Source: Fibrobacteria bacterium AD312 (GTDB lineage: Bacteria > Fibrobacterota > Fibrobacteria > Fibrobacterales > Fibrobacteraceae). From it: a stretch of 64,000 nucleotides of DNA. How positions within the stretch are numbered: position 1 is the stretch's first letter; each line of letters starts with the position of its first letter. The DNA lies in the NCBI GenBank assembly GCA_001462345.1, contig LIUM01000046.1:124001-188000 (forward strand). The letters are read 5' to 3'. Both the position numbers and the translations under genes were made by a program. The notes under the pieces were generated by a model. The model did not search any database. It was not told where the DNA came from and saw nothing but the letters and a program-made list of their open reading frames with translations. Shown one piece after another: positions 8,763 through 17,970 of this stretch.

Positions 8763-10910
8763 TCAACGCCTCTTTCTTGAAAAAGTCTTCTTAGTAGAAC
8801 GCGTCCGATTTCTTTTTTCTTCTGTCATAAAATCGTCCATAGACTTCACTAAGCCTAATTCTTCAGCAGCTTCAGCACGATCTTTATTCGAAGGACGACG
8901 CCCAGAAGCACGAGTTTTTTCATCTTCTAATTTTTTTAGTAGAGCAAAATCAGCTTCACCACGAAGAGGATTCACTCGAAGTAACTGCACTTCGACTTTA
9001 TCGCCGCGACGCAATGTTTTTCCGCCTCTTTTGCTAAAGACAAAACCTTTTTCTGGATTAAAGATGTAATAATCGTTGCCCGCAATATCTTTGAAACGAA
9101 CAAGGCCTTCAGCCATTGGATCTTTGACAGAGACATAAATGCCCCATTGCTCAATGCCATTAATCGTCGCTTCAAAAGTATCTCCAATGCGATCTTTTAA
9201 AAGGTATGTAGCACAGACTTTGATTGCAATGCGTTCTGTTTTTTGGTTTTTAATTTCATTCGCAGAAATCCAATCACAAACTTCAATTACGCTATTCTTA
9301 CGTTCTTGTTTTTCTGTCTTTGCAGTTCTTGCGAGTTCTCTATGACACCATAAATCCGCATAACGACGAATGGGCGATGTGAAATGAGAATAATCTTGCC
9401 AATTCAATGCAAAATGACCAAAGCTATTGCTGTCATAATGAGCTTTTTGCATACTCCTTAAAATACGATTGATAAGCGTTTCATCGCCAGCGGCTCTAAT
9501 CACTAAATGTTGGTATAGTGAAAAGACTATAGGATTTAAGTTTGAATCGCCTCGACGAGGTTTCCCTAAATCTCGAAGTTCCACTGGAGAGTCTTTGAAA
9601 AGATCAGGGTACAAATAATAAAGTTCCATGATGTCCTTAGTATCTGGAGCTTCATGGATTCGGAAAATTCCCTGTAGCTGTCGACGCACTAATTCTTTGG
9701 CACAGCAATTATTTGCAATCAACATACATTCTTCAATCCAAGAATTGGACTCATCATTTTTTCTAGGGACAATTTGAACAGGCTCATTCTTTTCATCAAA
9801 TAAGCATTGGTACTCTGTGCCGCCAAGTTCTAAAATGCCGCTTTTGGCGCGGTTTTCTTTTAATAATTTGGAGACTAGTGCTAAGTCTGCCACGGCAGTA
9901 TTGCCTTCGTTTTTCATTTCTACAGCACGTTCATAACTGATAGAAAAAGTCACGTTTATAACGCTTCGGTGAAATTCATACGATTGGACTTCGCCTTTTT
10001 TATTTAAGACCATCATACACGTAAAAGCACAACGATCGACACCTTCATGTAAAGAGCACAAATCTCCAGAAAGGCGTTCTGGTAGCATGGGCACAGCACA
10101 CCAAGGTAAATATTGGGTGTAACTACGATTCAAAGCTTCTTCATCTAAGGCGCACCCTTCAGGAACATAATAACTCACGTCAGCGATATGAACGCCCAGC
10201 TTAAAACCTCCACCAGGAAGACGCTCTACAGAAACGGCATCATCATGATCGCGAGCTCCTTCTGGGTCAATACAAAGAATGGTTAGACCTCGATAGTCTA
10301 CGCGACCTTTAAAATCTTTTGCTGTTGGACTCTTTTTCGAAGCGGCAAATTCCTCAATTTCTTGACTAAAAGATTCTGGTAAATTTGAGCTTTTCATAAA
10401 CTCATCTTTCACTTCCTTCCACGTGATCTCAGGAGACATGGAATGCTCTTCCACTTTAGCAAGATAAGAATGCTTTTCTTTTGGATGTGGGTAAAGCGTG
10501 AAAGAAATCGTTTGACCATCATTGCCTGGAGCATTTTTTCGGTGTGCTACTTTAAATTCTTTTCCTGTAGAAGACTCTATAACAATCCAGCGGTCTTTTT
10601 CAACTAATTTTAAGACGCCTCTTTTTATGGAAATAGTGGAAACGGGGTCTATCTTCTTACGGCTTTTAGCAGCTGGTCTCGGGAGAGAACTAGTGTCTTT
10701 TGTAAATGGAGTTGGTTCACTATTCCCAAGAATATATTCCTTATGGCATGTTCTTTCCAATAATCCTTCACGCACCATTTCAGCAAGCATTTGCTTAAAT
10801 GATAATTTTAATTTCTTAGGCAGACCTAAAGCGCCTCTTAAGCGACTCCCCGTCATAGACTCATCGCGAATAATCGCAATCACTTGATCTTTTGTCGGTA
10901 ACAAAGCCAT
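8763..10910 (-). CDS. rnr: Ribonuclease R
   Basis: A 715-residue 3'-5' exoribonuclease of the RNB family. The order is an N-terminal winged-helix part (residues about 1-60), cold-shock-type RNA-binding segments, an RNB catalytic domain with DPEGARDHDDAV (the metal-binding Asp cluster) and HIADVSYYV, and a C-terminal S1 domain (GIEQWGIYVSV) with a basic tail. It degrades structured RNA and takes part in RNA quality control. Its ATG directly follows the plsC stop (TAAATG), so it is co-transcribed. The length is in the normal range for the family. Confidence 0.93.
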   Translation of the reverse strand: MALLPTKDQVIAIIRDESMTGSRLRGALGLPKKLKLSFKQMLAEMVREGLLERTCHKEYILGNSEPTPFTKDTSSLPRPAAKSRKKIDPVSTISIKRGVLKLVEKDRWIVIESSTGKEFKVAHRKNAPGNDGQTISFTLYPHPKEKHSYLAKVEEHSMSPEITWKEVKDEFMKSSNLPESFSQEIEEFAASKKSPTAKDFKGRVDYRGLTILCIDPEGARDHDDAVSVERLPGGGFKLGVHIADVSYYVPEGCALDEEALNRSYTQYLPWCAVPMLPERLSGDLCSLHEGVDRCAFTCMMVLNKKGEVQSYEFHRSVINVTFSISYERAVEMKNEGNTAVADLALVSKLLKENRAKSGILELGGTEYQCLFDEKNEPVQIVPRKNDESNSWIEECMLIANNCCAKELVRRQLQGIFRIHEAPDTKDIMELYYLYPDLFKDSPVELRDLGKPRRGDSNLNPIVFSLYQHLVIRAAGDETLINRILRSMQKAHYDSNSFGHFALNWQDYSHFTSPIRRYADLWCHRELARTAKTEKQERKNSVIEVCDWISANEIKNQKTERIAIKVCATYLLKDRIGDTFEATINGIEQWGIYVSVKDPMAEGLVRFKDIAGNDYYIFNPEKGFVFSKRGGKTLRRGDKVEVQLLRVNPLRGEADFALLKKLEDEKTRASGRRPSNKDRAEAAEELGLVKSMDDFMTEEKRNRTRSTKKTFSRKRR

Positions 10911-11681
10911 TTAGGCCTCCTCATTTTTTTGTTTTTTATAAGGCAATTCACTTTCTACAATATCGTGAGCAGAATCTCGTAGTTCTTCCATAGACATCTC
11001 TTTATACTGCTCTGGAGTGATAGGAGGATGCACTACAATACGAATAGGCCCTGGTCTAAGACCAAGAGTATTCCTAGATAAGCGCTTCCCTGTATCCACT
11101 AAAGTGATTGGAAGAATTGTTAATTCATGTTCTTTGGCTATTCTAAAAATGCCGTTTTTAAATGAAGTCATCTTCCCGTCTTTGGTACGATTACCTTCTG
11201 GAAAGACACAATAATTAAAGCCCTCATCAATATGCTGTTTTATTATTTTTCCCATGCCCGCATTCTTTTTCGGGTCTTTTCTATAAATTGGAATTGAACC
11301 GCTTCTACTCATTCCCCAACCAAAATAGGGGATTTTCCAAAGGTCCGCTTTTGCTAAAAAAGCAGTGTGACTCACACCAGCAAAAACAGCATTGATGTCT
11401 AAAAAACTTTGGTGGTTAGCGACCATGACAAAGCCACTTTTAGAAGGAATATTTTCCTTACCCTCCACGACCATTTTTATTCCAAAAATTTTAAACATTG
11501 GAATAAAAAATAGACTACAAATATGCGTTAAATCATGCCAATCCTTTCGACGATAGCAATGGAAAAAAGCATATAAAGAGCCTCCAAAAAAAGCAGCTAT
11601 ACCAATCATAAAATAGTAGACGATCGCTAGTATTTTGTGACGCCAATTGTATTTTAGAACGAATGGTTCTTCTTCAATCAT
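10911..11681 (-). CDS. plsC: 1-acyl-sn-glycerol-3-phosphate acyltransferase
   Basis: The start is ATG 11681 (MIEEEPFVLKYN), overlapping the pyrC stop as ATGA with GGAG upstream; a longer reading frame into pyrC exists but has no support. The product has a hydrophobic N-terminal segment, the HX4D acyltransferase motif as NHQSFLD, and the glycerol-phosphate-binding motif FPEGNRTKDG. It acylates lysophosphatidate to phosphatidate at the inner membrane in phospholipid synthesis. Translationally coupled between pyrC and rnr. Confidence 0.9.
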   Translation of the reverse strand: MIEEEPFVLKYNWRHKILAIVYYFMIGIAAFFGGSLYAFFHCYRRKDWHDLTHICSLFFIPMFKIFGIKMVVEGKENIPSKSGFVMVANHQSFLDINAVFAGVSHTAFLAKADLWKIPYFGWGMSRSGSIPIYRKDPKKNAGMGKIIKQHIDEGFNYCVFPEGNRTKDGKMTSFKNGIFRIAKEHELTILPITLVDTGKRLSRNTLGLRPGPIRIVVHPPITPEQYKEMSMEELRDSAHDIVESELPYKKQKNEEA

Positions 11682-12676
11682 AAAAGACTCCACTCCAGTG
11701 TTTTTCCTGCTGCTAATGGAACTACTCCATGAATTAAATTTGGAACAGTCCAACTTTTTTTAACTAATTGAATTTCGCGTGTTGTTCTTGGTAAGCCATA
11801 AAAATCAGCCCCATACCCTGCAATAAAATTGGGAAGCTTATCAAGAGCATTTTCTTTTTCAAACTCTCGAACTAAAATAGGCAAAAGCACGGGAGCAGAA
11901 TAAATTCCTGCAGCACCATACGCACATTCTTTCTTCTCTTGCTTGTGCGGCGCACTATCAGAGCCAAAAAAGAATTTTGGGTTTCCGCTGAATGCCGCTT
12001 TTCGAATAGCCTCTCTATCTGAAGGGAGCTTTAAAATCGGCTTACAAAAATGATGCGGTCTTAACGCATCACCAATTAAATCTTCCAACGTCATCGTTAA
12101 ATGATGAACCGTGATTGTACCTGCTACTGTAGAAGGCATTTCTAAGACCGCTTTCACAGCTGCTGCTGTAGAAACATGTTCAAATACAATTCTTAATTTC
12201 GGAAATTTTTGAGCTAGCGTTTTTATTTTCGGGATAAAAGCAGTTTCTCGATCTAAACAAAAAACATTGGGCTCTTCAGCATGAACAGAAAAGACAAAGC
12301 CCATTTTTTCCATCATTGAAACGACAGGGAAAATGCTTTCGAAATCACTCACTCCATCTTCACTATTTGTCGTTACTCCAGCAGGATAATATTTGCCAGC
12401 GACCACACCCATCGCTTTAAATGATTCTAAATCACTGGACGTTAAACCAGAATGGATTTTAAAAGTCATCAAAGGCTCGAGATTTGGCGCTGCCGACAGA
12501 ATTGCATTTTTGTAATTAAGAATGCTTTCTGTTGTAGACAATGCAGGCACCGTGTTTGGCATCACAAGAATGCGACCAAATTGGCAAGCAATATCTCTTG
12601 CATAATCGGCTAATGCATCTCCTTGGCGAAGATGCACATGGAAATCATCAGGTAAAGGTAATTTTAAGGTAGACAT
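11678..12676 (-). CDS. pyrC: Dihydroorotase (PyrC, E. coli-type)
   Basis: A 332-residue amidohydrolase that closes carbamoyl-aspartate to dihydroorotate in pyrimidine synthesis. It carries the zinc HxH motif in DDFHVHLRQGD, the carbamylated-Lys region GKYYPAGVTTNS, later zinc ligands in FSVHAEEP and FEHVST, and the catalytic Asp in FFGSDSAPH. I chose ATG 12676; a GTG directly before it could also serve. AAGGG sits unusually close, so the start is slightly uncertain. It overlaps plsC by four bases. Confidence 0.93.
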   Translation of the reverse strand: MSTLKLPLPDDFHVHLRQGDALADYARDIACQFGRILVMPNTVPALSTTESILNYKNAILSAAPNLEPLMTFKIHSGLTSSDLESFKAMGVVAGKYYPAGVTTNSEDGVSDFESIFPVVSMMEKMGFVFSVHAEEPNVFCLDRETAFIPKIKTLAQKFPKLRIVFEHVSTAAAVKAVLEMPSTVAGTITVHHLTMTLEDLIGDALRPHHFCKPILKLPSDREAIRKAAFSGNPKFFFGSDSAPHKQEKKECAYGAAGIYSAPVLLPILVREFEKENALDKLPNFIAGYGADFYGLPRTTREIQLVKKSWTVPNLIHGVVPLAAGKTLEWSLL

Positions 12677-12717
12677 CACCCTTGTAAAATAAGTAAATCT
12701 GGCAAAGAAGGAAATGT

Positions 12718-12942
12718 TTATTCGTCTATTTCAACGACTTTTTTTGAATTAGTAGAACCTAACAGGACTCGCACTGCTCTTTTTGGCTTTTTAAAAAATT
12801 CTGCTAACAATAAACAGACAGCTTCATTCGCCGCTCCCTCCACAGGAGGTGATTTCACTTCTACTTTATAGGAACCATCGGGAAGAGGACCCAAAACGCG
12901 TTCTCTTTTACTACGTGCATGAACCTTGATGTTGATTTTCAT
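12718..12942 (-). CDS. DUF167/YggU family protein
   Basis: A 74-residue protein of the UPF0235 (YggU) family, recognisable from VEVKSPPVEGAANEA and LLGSTNSKKVV. The family is small, widespread and of unknown biochemical role. In many genomes it neighbours DivIVA and YggT-type genes, and here it lies three bases after a DivIVA-domain gene, which fits that conserved pairing. Confidence 0.85.
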   Translation of the reverse strand: MKINIKVHARSKRERVLGPLPDGSYKVEVKSPPVEGAANEAVCLLLAEFFKKPKRAVRVLLGSTNSKKVVEIDE

Positions 12943-12945
12943 AAA

Positions 12946-13467
12946 TCAAGCAAGAACCTGACCACTCCCTGGTGAAGGTCTTTTCACAACAGAAGGATCT
13001 TCAGCTAATGACCGTTGATCTTGTTCCATGGCTCTCAGTAATTCTTCTTGACTGCGAATCAATGCTCGTGTACGGATAAAATAGTTTGCTCGAAGCTGTT
13101 TCAATTGTTCAATTTCACTGCGCATTTCTTCTGCCTGACGTTTTGTGTTTTCCACTTCACGAACGGCACGTGCTTTTGCCTCTGCAATAATCAACTCGGC
13201 TTCTTTATCAGCACTGCGCTTGACTTCATCAACACTTCTTTGCATGGTCATCACAGCATCTTGAATTGTTTTTTCAATCTGCTTATAGTAATTCACTCGT
13301 TCTTCGGCAATTTTAAGACGTTCTACTAAATCGGTTCTCATGCGAGACATTTGTTCAAATGCTTGGGCGGCAGTTTCTAAAAAAGCCTTTACTTCTTCAG
13401 GATTAATACCCCCAAAACGTTTAGTACTAAAAGTTTGATTGCGAATATCCAAAGGAGTGAGTTCCAT
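12946..13467 (-). CDS. DivIVA-domain coiled-coil protein
   Basis: A 173-residue protein starting with the DivIVA lipid-binding motif (LTPLDIRNQTFSTKRFGG, then NPEEVKAFLE), followed by a long coiled coil over residues about 35-150. DivIVA proteins bind curved membrane at poles and division sites and recruit other factors. It is the first gene of the leftward operon with yggU-like, pyrC, plsC and rnr. Whether it works in division or polar growth here is open. Confidence 0.88.
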   Translation of the reverse strand: MELTPLDIRNQTFSTKRFGGINPEEVKAFLETAAQAFEQMSRMRTDLVERLKIAEERVNYYKQIEKTIQDAVMTMQRSVDEVKRSADKEAELIIAEAKARAVREVENTKRQAEEMRSEIEQLKQLRANYFIRTRALIRSQEELLRAMEQDQRSLAEDPSVVKRPSPGSGQVLA

Positions 13468-13749
13468 TTTTACCTACCGAAAAAACTGACTTTTTAGAAA
13501 ATATATAAAAACTATTGTGATTCATACCAGTTTTGATTGTTTCGTCGACCATTGTTTTGCTTTGATTTCATCCACGACCTCGAAAAAACTCTTTCCAACT
13601 CTTTTTTGATACTTTCTACGCTTATAAAAGCCTCAAAAACAAGCAAATCCCTTATAAAAACCCTGTTTATATATTAAAAGGCTTTCGATTTATGGCCTCT
13701 TTATAATTATTATTTCAGTTTTCCCATTTGAACTGTTTATATTAGTCAC

Positions 13750-14004
13750 ATGCCTCATTTTGTATATATGCTTGAGTGTGCGGGTAATCGAATTTATACT
13801 GGCTATGCGACAGACGTGGAGAAGCGTTATCAAAAACATTGCGAAGGCAAAGGGGCCCACTTTACAAAAGTGTTCCCTCCACAGAGAATCCTCAAAATAT
13901 TTGAAACCATGACAAAGTCAGAAGCTCTATCTCTAGAATTCAAAATCAAACAACTCCCCAAGCCTAAAAAAGAACGTCTGATTTTAGGACAACTGGAGAT
14001 TTAG
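13750..14004 (+). CDS. GIY-YIG domain protein (UPF0213/YhbQ-like)
   Basis: An 84-residue protein consisting of one GIY-YIG nuclease-like domain: FVYMLECAGNRIYTGYA carries the GIY...YTG pair, followed by VEKRYQKH with the conserved Arg and a later Glu in SLEFKIKQL. Stand-alone members are small nucleases or structure-binding proteins whose physiological role is poorly known. No clear ribosome site precedes the ATG. It is monocistronic or leads the EamA gene. Confidence 0.8.
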   Translation: MPHFVYMLECAGNRIYTGYATDVEKRYQKHCEGKGAHFTKVFPPQRILKIFETMTKSEALSLEFKIKQLPKPKKERLILGQLEI

Positions 14005-14097
14005 TTTCTATAAACGTTCACCACTATATTTAATGAAAAACAACACAAGTACTTCAATCTCTCTTTCTATATTTTTTTCTTTAACAAGAGGTTTTTT

Positions 14098-14511
14098 ATG
14101 TGGATATTATTAGCTATTGCTTCTGCATTTTTTGCCGCCTTGACATCCATTCTCGCAAAAATTGGGATTGAAGGCATGAGCTCTAACCTTGCTACAGCGA
14201 TTCGTACCGTTGTTGTTTTAGTGATGGCATGGGCGATTGTTTTTATCAGCGGCGCCCATAGTGGCATTCATAACATCACCCAAAAATCATGGCTTTTTTT
14301 AATCCTTTCAGGAATTGCCACTGGACTTTCTTGGCTTTGTTATTTTAAGGCACTACAACTTGGAGATGCGAGTCGAGTAGTGCCCATTGATAAATTTAGC
14401 GTCGTAATTACGATGGTACTTGCTTTTACCATTTTAGGAGAAGCAATGACGGCAAAGACGATTGTCGGCGGCGCCTTAATTACGCTCGGTACTTTTGTTT
14501 TAATTCTCTAA
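14098..14511 (+). CDS. Half-size EamA/DMT family transporter
   Basis: A 137-residue membrane protein with about five transmembrane segments, preceded by AGAGG. It corresponds to a single EamA repeat, half of the usual ten-helix drug/metabolite transporter. The end (FTILGEAMTAKTIVGGALIT) carries the conserved GE...T..GG..I pattern of that repeat. Single-repeat members work as dimers. Substrate unknown. Nothing shows truncation: start, ribosome site and stop look intact. Confidence 0.8.
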   Translation: MWILLAIASAFFAALTSILAKIGIEGMSSNLATAIRTVVVLVMAWAIVFISGAHSGIHNITQKSWLFLILSGIATGLSWLCYFKALQLGDASRVVPIDKFSVVITMVLAFTILGEAMTAKTIVGGALITLGTFVLIL

Positions 14512-14738
14512 TTCATAAACCGCATGTTGAGAATAAATACCCTTTTTCATACTTGTCAAAAACAACCGATTCAAAATTAAAACGGCTGTCAAACCCTGTA
14601 TTTACAGGGCCTTTCAAAGGAATCAATAGATTTATTTGAAACACTTGTGCTATTGGATACCTCTAAAAATTCATTCACGGACAAAATTGCCTTGATCCTT
14701 CGCACTTTAGAAGGACTCTATTCTTTTAAAAACAAAAA

Positions 14739-14772
14739 ACCTCCGGCATTATTATGCGCGGAGGTCTTTTTT
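14739..14772. terminator. Bidirectional terminator before the carboxyltransferase stop
   Basis: The stem ACCTCCG/CGGAGGT (14739-14745 with 14759-14765) is flanked by an A-run on the left and a T-run on the right. It can end transcription of the minus-strand carboxyltransferase and of anything from the left. Confidence 0.8.
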
Positions 14773-14786
14773 GATAGGTCTATCTA

Positions 14787-16379
14787 TTACTTAAGAGAAG
14801 AGACCTGAACATCCCAAGACTGACCATTTAAGCCAATACGATATGTATTTGTGCCTTTCACAGTCATTCCAGCAGTATTAACAGCTGGTGCCGCAGGAGC
14901 GGCCTTTGGAGCCACAGCCGCATTAGGATCTTTTTTAGGAACGCCAATCTTGCGGTTACCCTTCAAGAAATCAATTCCTTTATTACCACCCTTAGTATTT
15001 AAAGCCCCAACGATAAAAATGTTTTCATCGGTAATAGGCAAGTTGTTTTCTTCCAAAAGCTTTTTCGCCTTAGGAATACCTGGTTCGATAATATCAGCGG
15101 CACACAAAACACCTGGATGCACTTTTGCAAATGGTTCCATTTTGAGTTGTTCTGCAGCTATTTTAACAAGTTCTGGATCTGGTTCTGTAGGTGTTTTACC
15201 ATAATAACCAAGAATCATTTTTCCATAACCTTCAGTCATTTTTGTCCAAGTATCAAGCCCTTTACTCTTATTCACTGTATTCACAAAGGCTTGTTGGAAA
15301 TAGAACTGAGAAACTGGAGTTACTGAAGAGGCAAATCCACCACGACTGACACATTCACTCATATTGGCAATCACTTGATCATAGAGATGGAACGTTTTTG
15401 TTTCACGCATCATCAATGTGTTTGCAGTTAAAGCACCACCAGGCATAGGTGAGAAGATCACGTCTGTAGAAATCTGGAGAGCTTCTGGTGGGAATTCGTA
15501 ATCTTTCAAGCATTCCACACTAACATTGTTAGCTTCCATGATCTTAGAAATTTGATCATCAACAATACCATCACCTAAAGCAAGCTTATAATCCGTGCCC
15601 TTAAGTGCATGATAAAGAGAGAATAAATCAGGTTGACCTGTACCACCAGAAAGAGGCTTACGAGCCAAGTCAACACCACTACAGCCACCTTCAATAGCAG
15701 CAACATATTGAGCAACTCCAGTGCCGCATGTATCATGCGTATGCATACGAATTTCTACAGAATCGCCCAAAAGCTTACGAGCAAGCTTAATGGTTTCATA
15801 TACTTTGCGTGGGTTACAAGTACCAGAAGCATCTTTAAAGCAAATGGAAGAATATGGAATACCAGCGTTCAAAATATCTTTTAGAGTCTTGATATAAAAT
15901 TCTGGATCATGTGCCCCAGTGCAACCTAATGGGAGTTCCATCATGGTAATCACGACTTCATGTTCAAGGCCTGCATCATGAATGCATTGTCCAGAGAAAA
16001 TCAAGTTATTTACATCGTTTAAGGCATCAAAGTTACGAATACGAGTCATACCATGTTTCTTAAACATATCGGCATGAAGCTTAATCATGTCTTTTGGTTG
16101 TGCTTCAAGAGCCACAACGTTAATACCACGAGCTAATGTTTGTAAACGAACCTTTGGGCCGACTACGCGACGGAATTCATCCATCATATCAAAAGCATCT
16201 TCACCCACATTTTGATAAAGAGCCTGGAAGCGAGCGCCACCACCTGCTTCAAAATGCTGAATTCCCGCAGCACAAGCAGCTTCTACAGCTGGCATAAAAT
16301 CTTTTGTAAACGCACGAGCACCGAAAATGGATTGGAATCCATCACGGAAGGAGGTATCTTGGAAGAGAATCTTTTTCAT
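14787..16379 (-). CDS. Oxaloacetate decarboxylase/pyruvate carboxylase-type carboxyltransferase without biotin domain
   Basis: A 530-residue carboxyltransferase barrel of the divergent OadA family: FQDTSFRDGFQS at the N-terminus, the catalytic Lys in CFKDASG, the metal site MHTHDTCGTG, and the conserved LSGGTGQPD. It should move CO2 between biotin and pyruvate/oxaloacetate. An Ala-Pro-rich linker (residues about 490-510) follows, but the protein stops about 20 residues later (YRIGLNGQSWDVQV), where a biotinyl domain would normally begin. No biotin-attachment MKM motif is present, so a separate biotin carrier protein must exist elsewhere. The start has AGGA upstream, and a small GGGGT/ACCCC hairpin lies in the leader at 16395-16409. 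Confidence 0.85.
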   Translation of the reverse strand: MKKILFQDTSFRDGFQSIFGARAFTKDFMPAVEAACAAGIQHFEAGGGARFQALYQNVGEDAFDMMDEFRRVVGPKVRLQTLARGINVVALEAQPKDMIKLHADMFKKHGMTRIRNFDALNDVNNLIFSGQCIHDAGLEHEVVITMMELPLGCTGAHDPEFYIKTLKDILNAGIPYSSICFKDASGTCNPRKVYETIKLARKLLGDSVEIRMHTHDTCGTGVAQYVAAIEGGCSGVDLARKPLSGGTGQPDLFSLYHALKGTDYKLALGDGIVDDQISKIMEANNVSVECLKDYEFPPEALQISTDVIFSPMPGGALTANTLMMRETKTFHLYDQVIANMSECVSRGGFASSVTPVSQFYFQQAFVNTVNKSKGLDTWTKMTEGYGKMILGYYGKTPTEPDPELVKIAAEQLKMEPFAKVHPGVLCAADIIEPGIPKAKKLLEENNLPITDENIFIVGALNTKGGNKGIDFLKGNRKIGVPKKDPNAAVAPKAAPAAPAVNTAGMTVKGTNTYRIGLNGQSWDVQVSSLK

Positions 16380-16496
16380 TCTGTTTTTCCTGTGGGGTTC
16401 GTCACCCCGGTCTATTGGTCTATCAATACTGTGCTAAAGATACAAAAAAAAATGAAATTAAGGACACGCCTAAAATCTCATTTTTTAGAGGTATCA

Positions 16497-17321
16497 TTAA
16501 ATAAATAAAATCGTGTTCAATTTCGAACGATACTCCCACGTCAATTCATGTTTTGGGCCTAAAACGCCAAAAAGAGTTAGCATCGCTTTAGACGCAGCAC
16601 CATTATTCCACTCTTTATTCTTTTGTACCAAATCTAAAAAGCGTTGTAAAGCCTTTTTATATTCACTTTGAACAGCAAAAAGGCTTGCTTCATGATAAAT
16701 CTGAGCATCCTCTCCCTGAACATCTGTTTTTGCGACTTCTACATGAAAATCAATTAAAGATAAATAGGAACGAGCTGAAGTATACTCATCATCAGAAGCG
16801 ATAAAACCTTCTAAAATTCCTTTAGCTAAGGGCACATGACCTTGCCCAAGAAGTGCTTTTGCTTTCAAAAGTAAATAGGGTTTATTGCCTGGATTTTCTT
16901 TAAGAACAGATTCGATTAGAGGAAGAGCCTCATCCCATAATTTCTGTTCGATAAGATTTTCCACATTTATAAGATATCGTTTTTCATCTGAAAGAAAGTG
17001 CTTTTCTAAACGAGCTTTCAATTTATCTTCTGGCATTACTCCAGAAATGGCATCGATAATCTGGCCATCAGAAATGATACGAACATCAGGAAGCGACTGC
17101 ACTCGAAATACTTGAATAAACTGGCTATTTTCAGGAACGTCTAAATTAACTGTTCCTAAAGTAAAATCTAAAATAGAAGCCTGTTTTTCAAGTAACGCAG
17201 CAAAAGTAGCGCATTCTGGGTATCTCGAAGAAAAGAAATGCAAAACAACTGGCCTTTCCTTAGAAGCGGCCATAACCATGGAATCAAAATTTTCAAGTGT
17301 AATTTCTAAGATTTGCGACAT
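16497..17321 (-). CDS. CnoX/YbbN-like thioredoxin-TPR chaperone
   Basis: The 274-residue product has a thioredoxin fold (residues about 1-110) followed by TPR-like helices (residues about 120-274). The usual active site is altered to SSRYPEC, leaving only the second cysteine. YbbN/CnoX proteins likewise often lack a full CxxC and act as holdases that protect or hand on clients to chaperonin and FtsH. The architecture supports that assignment; the exact role here is inferred. It is transcribed alone, divergent from the zinc-ribbon gene. Confidence 0.8.
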   Translation of the reverse strand: MSQILEITLENFDSMVMAASKERPVVLHFFSSRYPECATFAALLEKQASILDFTLGTVNLDVPENSQFIQVFRVQSLPDVRIISDGQIIDAISGVMPEDKLKARLEKHFLSDEKRYLINVENLIEQKLWDEALPLIESVLKENPGNKPYLLLKAKALLGQGHVPLAKGILEGFIASDDEYTSARSYLSLIDFHVEVAKTDVQGEDAQIYHEASLFAVQSEYKKALQRFLDLVQKNKEWNNGAASKAMLTLFGVLGPKHELTWEYRSKLNTILFI

Positions 17322-17445
17322 AGAACAGAATTTAAATAAAAGAAAATCATTTTAATTCTCATTAAGAAAAAAGCCCCTTAAAAACACTTCATTTTTAAAA
17401 AATAAAGCCAAAATACCAATGCCGCTTTTGTTATATTACTTCAAT

Positions 17446-17970
17446 ATGTCAAATATTTGTCCTTTTTGTGAAACCCCTGTTTCAAGTATAAAACTGCAAC
17501 ATTTTGTTTTGCGCATTTGCCCAAAATGTTATTCTACCTTTTTTCCTGCAAAAAATACTATGAGTTTTCGTGGTGAAGTTTCTGATAAAACACGAGAAAG
17601 TTGGCTATCTGTGCTTAAGTCCAAAGATGTCAAAGATCCCGTTCTTAAAGAAAGCCTAAAATGCATTGATCATGGCGAACCACTAGTCAAAGGATCTCTC
17701 CCTGATTATGGTATTGATGGCTATGTCACCACTTGTTGTGAAATGTTTCATTTACCTCCATCTCTCACTTGTCAAATTCTTGAACGCACCTTAAAATTTC
17801 CTTTTCATGCCACCAATAAAAGTAAGCATACTAAAGAACATTTTTTCTTTATTCATTTATTTGATCGGATTCTTTCAAAAATTATTGGCGAAAAACCTTC
17901 TGAAGAAGACCCTCTCGACTTAATTCAATATGACCTTCATTTTAAGGATATTTTAGGTCCAAAACCATGA
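17446..17970 (+). CDS. Zinc-ribbon protein of unknown function
   Basis: I start at ATG 17446 (MSNICPFCE), which puts the zinc ribbon at the very N-terminus; an ATG nine codons earlier is possible. Two CxxC pairs (CPFC and CPKC, about 16 residues apart) form a TFIIB-type zinc ribbon. The remainder has a conserved-looking HGEPLVKGSLPDYGIDGY and a TCCEMFHLPP segment with further Cys and His. I do not recognise the family. Its TGA overlaps the ATG of the following sensor gene, so it is coupled to that cassette. Confidence 0.65.
   Translation: MSNICPFCETPVSSIKLQHFVLRICPKCYSTFFPAKNTMSFRGEVSDKTRESWLSVLKSKDVKDPVLKESLKCIDHGEPLVKGSLPDYGIDGYVTTCCEMFHLPPSLTCQILERTLKFPFHATNKSKHTKEHFFFIHLFDRILSKIIGEKPSEEDPLDLIQYDLHFKDILGPKP

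Noticed and set aside
14579-14812. An open frame of about 77 codons overlapping the carboxyltransferase 3' end
   Set aside because: It has no ATG, only possible GTG/TTG starts without ribosome sites, and runs through a terminator hairpin. It may be a relic but cannot be supported as a gene.
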